Notes: a model not told the origin generated them from the sequence alone. Positions 1-8,958 are shown, counted from the stretch's first letter. The stretch: 45,982 nt of DNA from Lachnospiraceae bacterium (GCA_017456585.1 JAFTJD010000019.1:1-45982), one strand, 5' to 3'. Numbers and translations are program-made.

Positions 1-862
1 CGTAATGAATAACATCCTCTGAAAAATCAAGATTAATTCTTGTAAAAGTACCTCTTACAAAGTAATTGGTCTGATTTCTTGACTCTGCGAACTTCTGGAA
101 CTTTGGAACGATAATATCATAGCTTCCTTTTCCGTTTCTTGTAGGACGCATAAGATCATTTATCTCTTTTCTTCCATCAAGACTGAGTACTACATTACTC
201 ATCTCTTTATTAGCGAATTCCATTATTTCATCATTAAGCAACATACCATTAGTTGTAAGTGTAAATCGGAAATTCTTGTTATGCTTCTTCTCAATCTCTC
301 TTCCATATTTGACAAGGTCCTTAACCACCTGCCAATTCATAAGCGGTTCACCGCCGAAGAAATCAACTTCAAGATTAACTCTGTTGCCTGAATTCTCTAC
401 GAGAAAATCAAGTGCCCTCTTACCCACTTCAAAACTCATGAGAGCTCTTCTTCCGTGATATTCACCCTCTTCAGCAAAGCAATATTTACAAGCAAGATTA
501 CAATCATGTGCTATATGTAAACAAAGTGCTTTAACTACAGTTTTACGCTTTTTAAAATCAATAATGTATTCTTTATAAACATCCTCGGTAAATAATAATT
601 CTTCACTAATAAGCTCTTCAACATCTTCCATTGCTTCTGCTATATCTGTATCACTATATTTACCTGAAAGGCTCTTAATTATCTCATCCTTATGTGACGG
701 AAAATCAGCAGCCATTAACTTAGTTCCCTCATCAGCAGCCGCCTTGATTATGTTACTGTAACCTTCTATCACATCATAAACAACCTCATCAACTGAATGT
801 ACTGAACCACTATTAACGTCCATTACTATATTATAACCATTGTTCTTATACTGGTGTATCAT
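1..862 (-). CDS. SCIFF radical SAM maturase, 3' end beyond the window
   Basis: This is the N-terminal 287 codons of a radical SAM/SPASM-type enzyme; the frame is open to the left edge. The [4Fe-4S]-binding CxxxCxxC motif is visible as CNLACKYC (C121, C125, C128), followed by a GGEPLMNW motif typical of peptide-modifying radical SAM enzymes. The about 110 residues before the motif match the extra N-terminal domain of peptide maturases that bind their precursor (a RiPP recognition element in this family). The start ATG at 862 lies 69 bases downstream of the SCIFF peptide gene stop. Enzymes of this family install Cys-to-residue thioether crosslinks in the SCIFF peptide. The family call rests on the adjacent, recognisable substrate gene plus these motifs. 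The SPASM cluster cysteines would lie outside the window. Confidence 0.9.
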   Translation of the reverse strand, partial: MIHQYKNNGYNIVMDVNSGSVHSVDEVVYDVIEGYSNIIKAAADEGTKLMAADFPSHKDEIIKSLSGKYSDTDIAEAMEDVEELISEELLFTEDVYKEYIIDFKKRKTVVKALCLHIAHDCNLACKYCFAEEGEYHGRRALMSFEVGKRALDFLVENSGNRVNLEVDFFGGEPLMNWQVVKDLVKYGREIEKKHNKNFRFTLTTNGMLLNDEIMEFANKEMSNVVLSLDGRKEINDLMRPTRNGKGSYDIIVPKFQKFAESRNQTNYFVRGTFTRINLDFSEDVIHY

Positions 863-931
863 TGAAATCCTCTTTCTTACATCATTAAATCAGCAGCGGT
901 ATTATCCGCTGCCGACACTTAAGATGCTATA

Positions 932-1072
932 TTATTTGTTCTCACAGCTCTGATTTCCTACTGTACAGGAAGTCTTACATGCTGACTGACATGATGTCTG
1001 GCACTCGCCACATCCGCCCTTCTTCATTGTCTCTTTTAATGTCTTATTGCTAAGTGTCTTAACGCGCTTCAT
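932..1072 (-). CDS. SCIFF precursor peptide (six cysteines in forty-five residues), 46 aa
   Basis: This short gene encodes 46 residues starting MKRVKTLSNKTLKETMKKGG. It contains exactly six cysteines (C21, C24, C28, C32, C36, C43), and the C-terminal SCQSACKTSCTVGNQSC stretch is the family hallmark. SCIFF peptides are ribosomally made precursors, near-universal in Clostridia, that a dedicated radical SAM enzyme converts to a thioether-bridged (ranthipeptide) product. Their biological role is still unsettled. A GGAGG ribosome site sits just upstream of ATG 1072. The maturase gene follows in the same direction and a TIGR04086-type membrane protein precedes, the usual neighbourhood. The basic N-terminal 20 residues are the presumed leader. 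Confidence 0.95.
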   Translation of the reverse strand: MKRVKTLSNKTLKETMKKGGCGECQTSCQSACKTSCTVGNQSCENK

Positions 1073-1173
1073 CGTCACTACCTCCTAATAAAATCTTAAT
1101 CATAAAACATTGTACCATATACTTTTGAGAAATAAAAGTACTTTTTTTCATTTTTAGACATTTATTCCCACTT

Positions 1174-1551
1174 TTATGACAACATACCGCCCAACATCGA
1201 GCTACCTGCACAGATTCCAAGAACAGTCATTGCATATCCCACATCTCCGTAAAAGCTCTTATGTATTATAAATGATACAACCGAAAGCACTACAAAATAC
1301 AGTACACCAACAATAAGCCCCCACAGAAACTTTTGTTTACCAACTGTTTTTCCGATGACAAAGCCTCCAAGGAAATTACTTACAAGGTATATTACAATAA
1401 CTGCAAGTTGTAAAAAATTCGCCGACACATTCCATTTCAAAAGGATTGCCGACACAATTAATATTGCAATCATCGTGATAATACCTTGTGCCAGCAAAAC
1501 CTTTAGGAGTAAAATTATCCTTTTTTTGTTTTCTTCTGATTTTAGTTCCAT
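1174..1551 (-). CDS. TIGR04086/YrzE-like four-helix membrane protein
   Basis: This is a small hydrophobic protein of about 125 residues with a charged N-terminus (MELKSEENKKR). Four predicted membrane segments follow at about residues 10-34, 44-66, 73-95 and 104-123, with glycine-rich helices (GGFVIGKTVG, GICAGSSMLGG). Length, helix number and location directly upstream of a SCIFF gene fit the TIGR04086 family, which is of unknown function and commonly encoded beside SCIFF in Clostridia. ATG 1551 sits nine bases after a GGGAG ribosome site. An in-frame GTG at 1554 is an equally possible start. It is probably co-transcribed with the SCIFF peptide about 100 bases downstream. No function is claimed beyond membrane location. 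Confidence 0.8.
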   Translation of the reverse strand: MELKSEENKKRIILLLKVLLAQGIITMIAILIVSAILLKWNVSANFLQLAVIVIYLVSNFLGGFVIGKTVGKQKFLWGLIVGVLYFVVLSVVSFIIHKSFYGDVGYAMTVLGICAGSSMLGGMLS

Positions 1552-1637
1552 CACGACAAGCTCCCTTAACTTTAACTTATGCTTAAGAATATGCTAATCC
1601 AATGAATAAAATTCTAAGAAAATACATTTTAGTATAT

Positions 1638-4454
1638 TTAATCAATTATATAAATTCTCGTATCCTTAGAATCGGAAAGTTTTTTACTTGTGTCAACCAC
1701 TGCGACGTCTCCATAATCTATCATAACTTCATCCCCCATAACATCATTCATATATTCAGACACCGTATAACACTCTTGTCCTTCAGTTTGCCACATATCA
1801 GCATATACTAAATGCTTTTTCCCGTTTTTGTATGCTATAATTTCAAAACCTATAACAAGCTTGCCGTTTGTTAGTATTCGTTCGTCATCATTAAGATTAA
1901 CCGGAACTCCTTCTTCGAAGAAATCAGGATACATCCTCTTATCAACGCAATAGAATTCTTCCCATATCTTATATGAGCCAAACCACATTTGCATTGATGT
2001 TCTGAAGCTATCATTATTAAAGCCTTCGTCAGTTATTCCATCCATATTCATATCTTCTTCACTTAACAGTTCCTCCGGTTCATTAAATCTGTTAACACTT
2101 AATTCTTTGGTTTCTCCGCAAAGTACTCTTAATTCATTAGGAATATTTATATATCCAAAAATATTGGTTAAATATCTGGACTTCACACTACTAAAATCAA
2201 GTATTCCTTTATACCCATCATCGCCTAATGATGGTGCAAGCATGCAGGAAATATATTCGGCATTACCTGATTTCAAATCCTCGGACATTTTTCCAAACAA
2301 CTGCTTTTCCTTCTCGCTTCCGGCAACAACATATGTATCGCTGAAAAGATTATATATTATAATTAAATCCTCATCATTAATAACCGAACCATCTTCCATA
2401 ACATATTTAAATCTTGGCACTATTTCTATATAATCGTTTTCACCTGTCATATTTGCTATAGTACGAATTATATAATTAAAAGACGTCCCTTTGGATAGCT
2501 CTCCGCTACCACTCTTCGTAGTGTTGTTCCCATCACCCGAACCTTTTCTTATCGGAAGAGTTTGCCAACTTTCAACATTATATTCCAGGCTGCCATCCAA
2601 AAGATATCGATATGCATTGTCTCCAAATCTGTTCTTTCCTCCCGAAACCCATTCAAGCTTGTCCAGAACCGCCGGATACACAATATTAAACATCACATCT
2701 TTATCAGCAATTCCTTTATATTGTGAAATATCCGATATACCCGTTACAGTAAAGCCATAAATTATACCTGATACTTGGACCGACGACTCTGCAACATATT
2801 CTTTATGTTTTTTATCAATTACCTTAATTATTATATTCGGTGGCAAATTATCTGTAGTATCTGTCTCCTCTGCCCAAGCCGGAATATATATCGGCATCAT
2901 CTGCCAATGATTGTTGCTTACATACTCATTATTCGATAAATTCCATTCATCCAAATAATTCTTTGGTTTTTCTATCTCTATCCAGTCTGTATATCCATCA
3001 CTTCGCGTATAATAATATATACCATTATAATTTAGCGTAAACGGAAATTTAATAAACTTACTCTTAGCATATTTATCCTCATTAATATTTTCTGATATCT
3101 GAATATAATAAAAAGAATCAAGCAACAGCTGATAATCAGTATCCATAACATCAACAAGTTGTCCTGATGGCTTCGTTTCCTTCGTCATATCATTGTTTCT
3201 AACAATAACACAAGGTTCTATCGGTTCAGCCACAACAATATTATATCCGTCATCCGGATCTCCTCCGTTATGATTTATTCCATATCCCTCACGATACATA
3301 ACATGATTATAGATATTATCCGCCTTATTACCATAATAGCTTTTACCCGAATATAACGTTTGCCCTGTTCCTTTAGCACTTACCATACCCATACATAATT
3401 CAACTTCTGCTTCTATTGCAGTCGTGTATAAAGCTTCCGTGTCTGCCTCTTCCTTTACAGACAATATCGACGTTTCACTTATAAGTCTCATGGAATTAAT
3501 GTCATCTATATCTGCACACTCACATGCGTAACCGTAAGCATATTCGCTATCAGCTGCTGTAGTTAAATATTGATTTTTCTCTATGATGCACCCATTCACT
3601 TTGGTATTATCCAGAAACATATATTCATTATCATCCAAAACAACTGACAGATAATCATTTCTACTCCACGAATTCTTATATATAAATTCTGCCGCTTTAT
3701 TTCTATCTGTTTCCAAACGATTCTTATATTCAACCTCGGAAGCACATTCTATAACTTTATCCTCAAGATTCGCAAAATAGTAATGCTCACCGGCAGATAA
3801 ATCCACTCCTTGCACACCATATGGTGCTAATAGAATTTCCGCTCTTTCAAAATCATCCTCATCCCCTGTATATACAACTGCCGTAGCACAGACTTCTCCG
3901 ATACTTTCAAGTGGATTTTCATATATGAACATCTCTTTTTCCAAAGCTTTATTAAGCACTGAAAATGTCTTTAACTTATACAACGCTATACGATTAATAT
4001 ATTGATATCTTAATTCAGCCTCGACCTCTATAAGTTCTTCTTTCTGTATAAAAGGCATTTTATCATCCTGTTTAAGTTCATATATAGGCTCAGCATATCC
4101 GGCATCATACATCCCCTCATGCTCAGTCCCTTTATTGCTCTTACACAATCCACACTCTACACTTCCGCCTGCAGGTAAAATAGTAAAATTACCATTCCGG
4201 CAATATTCGCACGCATCAAGGAAACCTGTTGCATTACACAATTCACATTTATCAAAATAACCCTTTTCTTCTATCGGTGGGTATACTAATCCGGTACCGA
4301 AGCATGTCATGTCATGATTACCGTCACAATAGTCTATACCATTTATTTCGCAGAAAAAATCTCCGCCGCAATCCATACAGCCATGTATCTCATAATCCGG
4401 TTCTATCAGATTACACCCCGGAGCAGAACATACTTCACAAAGCCTACCTTCCCT
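1638..4454 (-). CDS. C-terminal part of giant secreted Cys-rich (DnaJ-type zinc-finger repeat) protein, separated by a frameshift
   Basis: This frame continues the upstream Cys-rich gene and cannot be an independent gene. It opens at 4454 just after a TAA, and its first ATG (4376) lies inside the cysteine region with no convincing ribosome site. From the frame entry it reads GRLCEVCSAPGC, then more zinc-ribbon-like pairs (CMDCGG, CELCNATG, CEYCRNG, CGLCKSN). About 800 residues without such motifs follow, rich in Asp, Asn, Tyr and Ser. They look beta-rich and extracellular, with no C-terminal sorting signal or membrane anchor. Correcting the frameshift joins it to the N-terminal part as one protein of about 1,712 residues. 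It is the last gene of the Tad-like operon. I do not recognise the long C-terminal domain. An adhesin or structural surface role is inference from signal peptide, size and context. Confidence 0.7.
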   Translation of the reverse strand, partial: REGRLCEVCSAPGCNLIEPDYEIHGCMDCGGDFFCEINGIDYCDGNHDMTCFGTGLVYPPIEEKGYFDKCELCNATGFLDACEYCRNGNFTILPAGGSVECGLCKSNKGTEHEGMYDAGYAEPIYELKQDDKMPFIQKEELIEVEAELRYQYINRIALYKLKTFSVLNKALEKEMFIYENPLESIGEVCATAVVYTGDEDDFERAEILLAPYGVQGVDLSAGEHYYFANLEDKVIECASEVEYKNRLETDRNKAAEFIYKNSWSRNDYLSVVLDDNEYMFLDNTKVNGCIIEKNQYLTTAADSEYAYGYACECADIDDINSMRLISETSILSVKEEADTEALYTTAIEAEVELCMGMVSAKGTGQTLYSGKSYYGNKADNIYNHVMYREGYGINHNGGDPDDGYNIVVAEPIEPCVIVRNNDMTKETKPSGQLVDVMDTDYQLLLDSFYYIQISENINEDKYAKSKFIKFPFTLNYNGIYYYTRSDGYTDWIEIEKPKNYLDEWNLSNNEYVSNNHWQMMPIYIPAWAEETDTTDNLPPNIIIKVIDKKHKEYVAESSVQVSGIIYGFTVTGISDISQYKGIADKDVMFNIVYPAVLDKLEWVSGGKNRFGDNAYRYLLDGSLEYNVESWQTLPIRKGSGDGNNTTKSGSGELSKGTSFNYIIRTIANMTGENDYIEIVPRFKYVMEDGSVINDEDLIIIYNLFSDTYVVAGSEKEKQLFGKMSEDLKSGNAEYISCMLAPSLGDDGYKGILDFSSVKSRYLTNIFGYINIPNELRVLCGETKELSVNRFNEPEELLSEEDMNMDGITDEGFNNDSFRTSMQMWFGSYKIWEEFYCVDKRMYPDFFEEGVPVNLNDDERILTNGKLVIGFEIIAYKNGKKHLVYADMWQTEGQECYTVSEYMNDVMGDEVMIDYGDVAVVDTSKKLSDSKDTRIYIID

Positions 4455-6775
4455 TTACATATGCTGCAATATATCGCTTTTCCTTTCTCCACTCCGAATA
4501 TTCCGCTTCCATAACAGATATAACACTCTTCTAATAATCCATTTGTGTAATGTCCTGAGTATAATTCTTCCGAACCACTTCCACATGAATTACATTCGTA
4601 ATATTCTCCAACGACTTCCATATAATATCCATCATTACAGTAAGCACATTCTGCGTATACAGGTTCTATCCATGTAGAACTTTCTCCATTATCGCATTCA
4701 CCACAATCCTCATATCCTGCCCTAATATAGCTTGCCGTTGATGCATCGCAGAAATCATTGTGTATGGTTTGTGTTCCGCTCCCCTTACAATCAGGACATT
4801 GTACTCTATATTCGCTTCCATGTATTATACCGCCATCACACCCCAATGCATCACACACATCAAACCATGGTCCGACTCTTCCTGTACCATTGCAATCTTC
4901 ACATATTTCATCAGTAGCAGTCACAGTATACCATCCATTTTCACAATCAGAGTTTGAGCATGCTATTTCTTGAAAAGCAGGATTCTTTTCTCCACAACCA
5001 TTACATACATAATACTCATCAGTAGGTATCTCCCCTTTTCCTTTGCAATAGTCGCACTCAAGATAATAACCTTGCTCTATAATATTTCCTAATCCACTTC
5101 CGTTACAGCTTGTACATTCAATTTCTTCTTCAAGGTCATGGGTCGTATAGTCTTCCGGATTCCCACAATAAGAACATATATAGCCATTTCCAGCGCACGC
5201 ACCACAAGCTTTATCCTTATCTTCTTCATACTCAATTATCAATTTTCCCTGACAGGAATAACATATCTCACCCCATGTATCTCCCTGCATATAGCCATGC
5301 TCATATATCGTTTCATTACCACATTCTTCATTAAGACAGATTTCCTTATAAAACTTTGATCCGCTTTCAAGATATCCATTACCATTACAAGTCGAACATT
5401 TTCTAAGTGACGGCTCATGCCAATGACTTATATCCCTAAGTTCTCCATACCCTTCACACTGCGGACAAGTCATACCCCATTCAACCGCCTTAACTATAAT
5501 TCCGCATGAATTACACTGCTTTCTTTCATATTCATAGTCACCGGATATCTCCCCTTCTCCAAGGCATGCCGGGCAGGTTTGCCAATTGCTAATCCACTTA
5601 CTCCCCACTTGAACATTAACCATATTCGGCCATTTGTATATGTACTTGGCTACTTCTTTTCTCCTTATATTTCTCTGCATTATACTTAGATTCGAATTAT
5701 CCAAAAACAAAGGCACTGCCTCATAATAATTTTCAACATATTCACCCGGAGATATTCCATCTGAAATATCTACCGCATCATCCACTGCCTTGTTTGAGAT
5801 ATAATACAAACCATCTTTATCAATCTCTGTTCCTTCACCTTCTGCAATAACCTCATCAGAAATCAAGCGCATCCACTCTTCACCGGTATCCGGATTTTCT
5901 TCTTTCTCAGTAATGTTTTCCGGGCCGGCATCATCAACACTGCCTGCCCAGAAACTCATAATGCCATATGCATTCTCTATTATCTCATTATTGGTAAGAA
6001 TACCTGATTTTATCTTCCCATTTTCATAAAGAACAGGAATACCGAACTGGCTCTCAACAAATCTGCATGAATTAGGAAAATTATTATTAGTATATCTCCT
6101 GAAATTACGTGGTCCGTAATACACATCATCCCCTGTGACGTTATATATCGAATTCAAATAGTTCTCGGTTTCCGCAATACCTTTCGCCGTATCACATATA
6201 TAAAATCCACTTGCATCATATCCCTCATAATACATGAACCAAAAGAACGGCTCTACTATAAGATACCAGTCATTCTCTATGAATTCTTCAAGTATGTTTA
6301 CATTATCTTCGATAAAATATTCAGTAATTACTGCATACAAATTATATCCGGTTCCTGTATTCTCCATAAGCATCCAGTCTCGTATCTCTTCACCGCATGC
6401 ATTACCATTCTCGTCAAACGGCGGATATCCCCATATTATTCCTACATTTACTTCCTCATCTGTTAAATCAACCTCACCGCCGCCAAGCCTTGTGTACATC
6501 TTCGTTACACTTGTTTTTGGCAAATCCTCTAGGCTTACAACAGTTTTTACTTCAGACATAAGTTCTGCGTTTTCATTAACAATATATATCAGGAATCCGC
6601 TCCATCTTGACCTACAGCCTTTCGGAAAAATGACCGTTCCATTGTTATTCTGATACGCGTTATCTGCAGCATTACTATCGCTATAATCGTAAGCACAGAC
6701 ATAACTCATATTACTCCAAAAGAAAAACATCAATATAAAGAAACTCATTAATATTTTTCTTGCATTTATGTACAT
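4406..6775 (-). CDS. N-terminal part of giant secreted protein with DnaJ-type CxxCxGxG zinc-finger repeats
   Basis: It starts with a signal peptide (positive MYINARK, hydrophobic SFFILMFFFW, likely cut after VCA at residue 28). Residues 30-390 form an unrecognised acidic domain. From about residue 400 the protein becomes a dense array of paired cysteines. Intact CxxCxGxG motifs include CPACLGEG, CPQCEGYG, CSTCNGNG, CGACAGNG, CTSCNGSG, CDYCKGKG, CEDCNGTG, CPDCKGSG and CYICYGSG, with other CxxC pairs between them. In DnaJ four such motifs bind two zinc ions; here the array would lie outside the cell. ATG 6775 follows a GGGAG site. The frame fails inside the next motif (CSICKGK, then V where G is expected), 15 codons before its stop. 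It lies 18 bases behind the Thr-rich gene and is probably exported by, or displayed on, the Tad-like machine (inference). Confidence 0.8.
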   Translation of the reverse strand: MYINARKILMSFFILMFFFWSNMSYVCAYDYSDSNAADNAYQNNNGTVIFPKGCRSRWSGFLIYIVNENAELMSEVKTVVSLEDLPKTSVTKMYTRLGGGEVDLTDEEVNVGIIWGYPPFDENGNACGEEIRDWMLMENTGTGYNLYAVITEYFIEDNVNILEEFIENDWYLIVEPFFWFMYYEGYDASGFYICDTAKGIAETENYLNSIYNVTGDDVYYGPRNFRRYTNNNFPNSCRFVESQFGIPVLYENGKIKSGILTNNEIIENAYGIMSFWAGSVDDAGPENITEKEENPDTGEEWMRLISDEVIAEGEGTEIDKDGLYYISNKAVDDAVDISDGISPGEYVENYYEAVPLFLDNSNLSIMQRNIRRKEVAKYIYKWPNMVNVQVGSKWISNWQTCPACLGEGEISGDYEYERKQCNSCGIIVKAVEWGMTCPQCEGYGELRDISHWHEPSLRKCSTCNGNGYLESGSKFYKEICLNEECGNETIYEHGYMQGDTWGEICYSCQGKLIIEYEEDKDKACGACAGNGYICSYCGNPEDYTTHDLEEEIECTSCNGSGLGNIIEQGYYLECDYCKGKGEIPTDEYYVCNGCGEKNPAFQEIACSNSDCENGWYTVTATDEICEDCNGTGRVGPWFDVCDALGCDGGIIHGSEYRVQCPDCKGSGTQTIHNDFCDASTASYIRAGYEDCGECDNGESSTWIEPVYAECAYCNDGYYMEVVGEYYECNSCGSGSEELYSGHYTNGLLEECYICYGSGIFGVEKGKAIYCSICKGKVGFVKYVLLRGVI
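4446..4454 (-). other. Single-base frameshift site inside a CxxCxGxG motif
   Basis: On the coding strand the codons are TGT AAA GGG AAG GTA. Adding one G turns this into TGT AAA GGG AAG GGT AGG, which restores CSICKGKG and enters the downstream frame with more CxxC pairs. The only stretch where both frames are open is this short G/A-rich tract; the downstream frame has TAA at 4455-4457. Loss of one G from a run is the simplest explanation. It could be a real mutation, a length-variable tract or a base-calling error. Confidence 0.85.
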
Positions 6776-6793
6776 ATATCTACTCCCTACTTA

Positions 6794-7444
6794 TCAGCCC
6801 ATTGGCGGCGGAAGCTCAAAAGGAAGTTCATATGGAAGAGTTATGGAATTAACATCTATTGATGTCATTACTCCTGTACCTCCACCAATCGGTTCCTCTA
6901 AAAATCCCATTTCAAGAAACGCTTCGCGTATGGATTTCCTGGAAGTTGTTTCTTCCGTACTATCCGGATCAGCTGTTGGCTCCTCTGCCGTATCCTTTTG
7001 CGTAGTAGTTTCTGCCACGTTCTGCTTTTCTGTAGTTGTCTCCTCCGGCGTATCTGCCTCTGCCGTCGGTTCTTCCATCGTACTTGCCTGTGTAGCAGTA
7101 GTCGTACTTTGTGTTGTCACTCTCTCTACTATTCTTGTAGTTCTTTCTCTTGTAGTCGTATTCTCAATTGTTGAATTTGTCGTTACTGCAGATGTATCAA
7201 CAACAGCAACTTCACTTGCAACATTTTCTGAGCTTTCCTCAAGCACACCGCCTGATAAATCAACCACAGGCTTAGTTGTAATCGCTTCAATAGTCGTAAC
7301 ACCTGCGGCAAAATTAGTCGGATTATTATTTAATTTCTCTTTACTAATAATGTAACCATTATCTAAATAATAGATTCCGCCGCATGCCAGCACAATGCAT
7401 ATAACAAGCATACTTATCAAGAAAGCTATTGTACCCTTTTTCAT
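6794..7444 (-). CDS. Membrane-anchored or exported Thr/Glu-rich low-complexity protein
   Basis: It has 216 residues, with a lysine start and one hydrophobic segment (residues 5-27, IAFLISMLVICIVLACGGIYY) that could be an anchor or signal peptide. Residues 45-165 are dominated by Thr, Glu, Ala and Ser and contain an imperfect internal duplication (EEPTAEADTPEETT and EEPTADPDSTEETT). The C-terminus is a conserved-looking non-repetitive tail ending in a Pro-rich ELPPPMG. Such Thr-rich linkers usually span the cell wall or carry O-glycans in Gram-positive surface proteins. That role is inference. AGGAGG precedes ATG 7444. It sits between the small TadE-like genes and the giant Cys-rich gene (18-base gap), so it probably works at the outer end of the same apparatus. 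No family recognised. Confidence 0.7.
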   Translation of the reverse strand: MKKGTIAFLISMLVICIVLACGGIYYLDNGYIISKEKLNNNPTNFAAGVTTIEAITTKPVVDLSGGVLEESSENVASEVAVVDTSAVTTNSTIENTTTRERTTRIVERVTTQSTTTATQASTMEEPTAEADTPEETTTEKQNVAETTTQKDTAEEPTADPDSTEETTSRKSIREAFLEMGFLEEPIGGGTGVMTSIDVNSITLPYELPFELPPPMG

Positions 7445-7466
7445 CTTGTTCCTCCTCTGTCTGTTA

Positions 7467-8459
7467 TTATCTTCCGGGATATGCGCCCTGCTTCGCGCAC
7501 TCCTCCATACTTGTGTATAGTCTTTCTATAACATTTCCGTCGAAGAAATATAGTCCGTCTATACATTCAATCAAACCATTTTCACATAATTCCTCGAAAC
7601 AATAATATCTCCCCTTAGTTTCATCAATAAAATAATGTCTTTTATCCATTATTCCTGTTGCAGAAAATGCATATACATTTAACACATCTCCGTCACTTTT
7701 CATAAGCTGATTACCTTGTAAAAATGCCAAAACCGTAGGCGAATTAATCTCTACATCTTCCTGATTATTTAGAATATTAACACTATACCTAATATCATTC
7801 GGATTATAAGCATTGTTATTCGCAAGACAATACTGTAACACTCCATCTATGTTATCAGATATAGTCTGATTACGTCTTTGTTCAAAAGCCTCTTTATCAT
7901 TCAAAAAAAATATGTTCTTACCAATAGCTGATGTTGAAACGAACTCTCTTTTTCCGGCAACCATTTCTCCGGTATTAACATTAATAAGCTCTACCGTATC
8001 ATCCAAATGATATCGAATAATAATTTCATCACCGAATGCCTCTGTCCATCCCCTATATTCATATACATCCCCCACAAAGTCGTAATCCGTAATGTTGTCT
8101 GAGGTAACATTATCACTCCAAATATACAATCCATCATTATCAATCAACAAAATAACAGGAACATAAGCTATTAATTCATTAACACTGACTTCGGTTCTGT
8201 TAAAAGAAAGCATAAGACTTCTAAAAAATGCACTCACAGCTCTTTTTCTGGTTTCACAAGAAGCAAAAAGCCTGTTATCCTCCATCTGATTGTTGTTCAA
8301 GGCTTCCCCAATAGCTGCATCACACGCAGACATTACATATGACTTGTATTGCTTTTCAATCGCAACCGAATTACTCTCTGCCTGTGTATCGCAGTATATA
8401 ATAGTCATAAAACATATAAATATCCCCGAAACTATTATCGCTAATAATGACATTTTCAT
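7467..8459 (-). CDS. Single-TM exported protein of the Tad-like operon (function unknown)
   Basis: It has 330 residues from ATG 8459, chosen because AGGAG lies seven bases before it and the upstream gene ends ten bases earlier. A longer in-frame start at 8501 would overlap that gene. It begins with a hydrophobic helix (MKMSLLAIIVSGIFICFMTIIY) followed by a soluble region of about 300 residues, the layout of TadE/TadG-like or minor pilin proteins that stay tethered with the bulk outside. The soluble part is unrecognised. It has conserved-looking aromatic motifs (DNDGLYIWSD, YRGWTEAFGDEIIIRYHLDD) and ends in GAYPGR. Operon position, after three shorter single-TM proteins, supports a structural or assembly role in the pilus-like machine. 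Confidence 0.7.
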   Translation of the reverse strand: MKMSLLAIIVSGIFICFMTIIYCDTQAESNSVAIEKQYKSYVMSACDAAIGEALNNNQMEDNRLFASCETRKRAVSAFFRSLMLSFNRTEVSVNELIAYVPVILLIDNDGLYIWSDNVTSDNITDYDFVGDVYEYRGWTEAFGDEIIIRYHLDDTVELINVNTGEMVAGKREFVSTSAIGKNIFFLNDKEAFEQRRNQTISDNIDGVLQYCLANNNAYNPNDIRYSVNILNNQEDVEINSPTVLAFLQGNQLMKSDGDVLNVYAFSATGIMDKRHYFIDETKGRYYCFEELCENGLIECIDGLYFFDGNVIERLYTSMEECAKQGAYPGR

Positions 8460-8469
8460 AGTCAATCTC

Positions 8470-8958
8470 CTAGTATGGATTATTCCCCACATAGCCACCA
8501 TAGGATATATGTAATGGTGTAAAAAAATCTGAACCTATAATCCTCTGCGCTATAGTAGGTTTAGTGGTAGTGACGGACATCTGAATATAATCTCCTGCAC
8601 TAAGATAGATATTATTCCTATTATCCGAATACATATATTCAAGCAATTCATTTGTATATGTATCCTTATAATAAGCAAATACTTCTCCTTCTTCTTTTGG
8701 TATTACCTCCTTTCTTGAAACAATTATTTTTATATTGCAACAAGGCTGTATTAAATCTAACGTTTCTGATAATGCTTCATATTCATCAACTGATATTATT
8801 CCGGTCACTCTTACACCATCAACGAATTTGGTAACTGCTTTATCTATATAAGATTGAGATGTCTGATCCAATCTGTTAGCAATCAGAAAAACCGGCGCAA
8901 CAAAAAGCAATATAGCTGTTATGAAAAATACAGTTATCTTATCCAGTATCTCTGCCAT
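8470..8958 (-). CDS. TadE-like single-TM protein (pseudopilin candidate)
   Basis: It has 162 residues. A short N-terminus (MAEILDK) leads into one hydrophobic helix (ITVFFITAILLFVAPVFLI), then an extracellular-side domain with a CC pair (IQPCCNIKIIV) and a tail ending GGYVGNNPY. Size and architecture match TadE/TadF-type minor pilins, which have an N-terminal helix and a small beta-rich domain. No sequence signature strong enough for a family name was seen. A GGAGGTG site lies about 11 bases before ATG 8958, inside the end of the preceding gene. It is one of four consecutive small single-TM genes. Confidence 0.65.
   Translation of the reverse strand: MAEILDKITVFFITAILLFVAPVFLIANRLDQTSQSYIDKAVTKFVDGVRVTGIISVDEYEALSETLDLIQPCCNIKIIVSRKEVIPKEEGEVFAYYKDTYTNELLEYMYSDNRNNIYLSAGDYIQMSVTTTKPTIAQRIIGSDFFTPLHISYGGYVGNNPY

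Noticed and set aside
4446..4457. Programmed -1 frameshift joining the two Cys-rich frames
   Set aside because: The zero-frame codons AAA GGG AAG do not form a slippery X XXY YYZ heptamer in the right phase, and no clear downstream stimulator was seen. Simple base loss explains it.
6768..7355. 195-codon plus-strand frame rich in Val and Ser
   Set aside because: It is antisense to the Thr-rich gene; its composition mirrors the Thr/Glu codons and it has no ribosome site.
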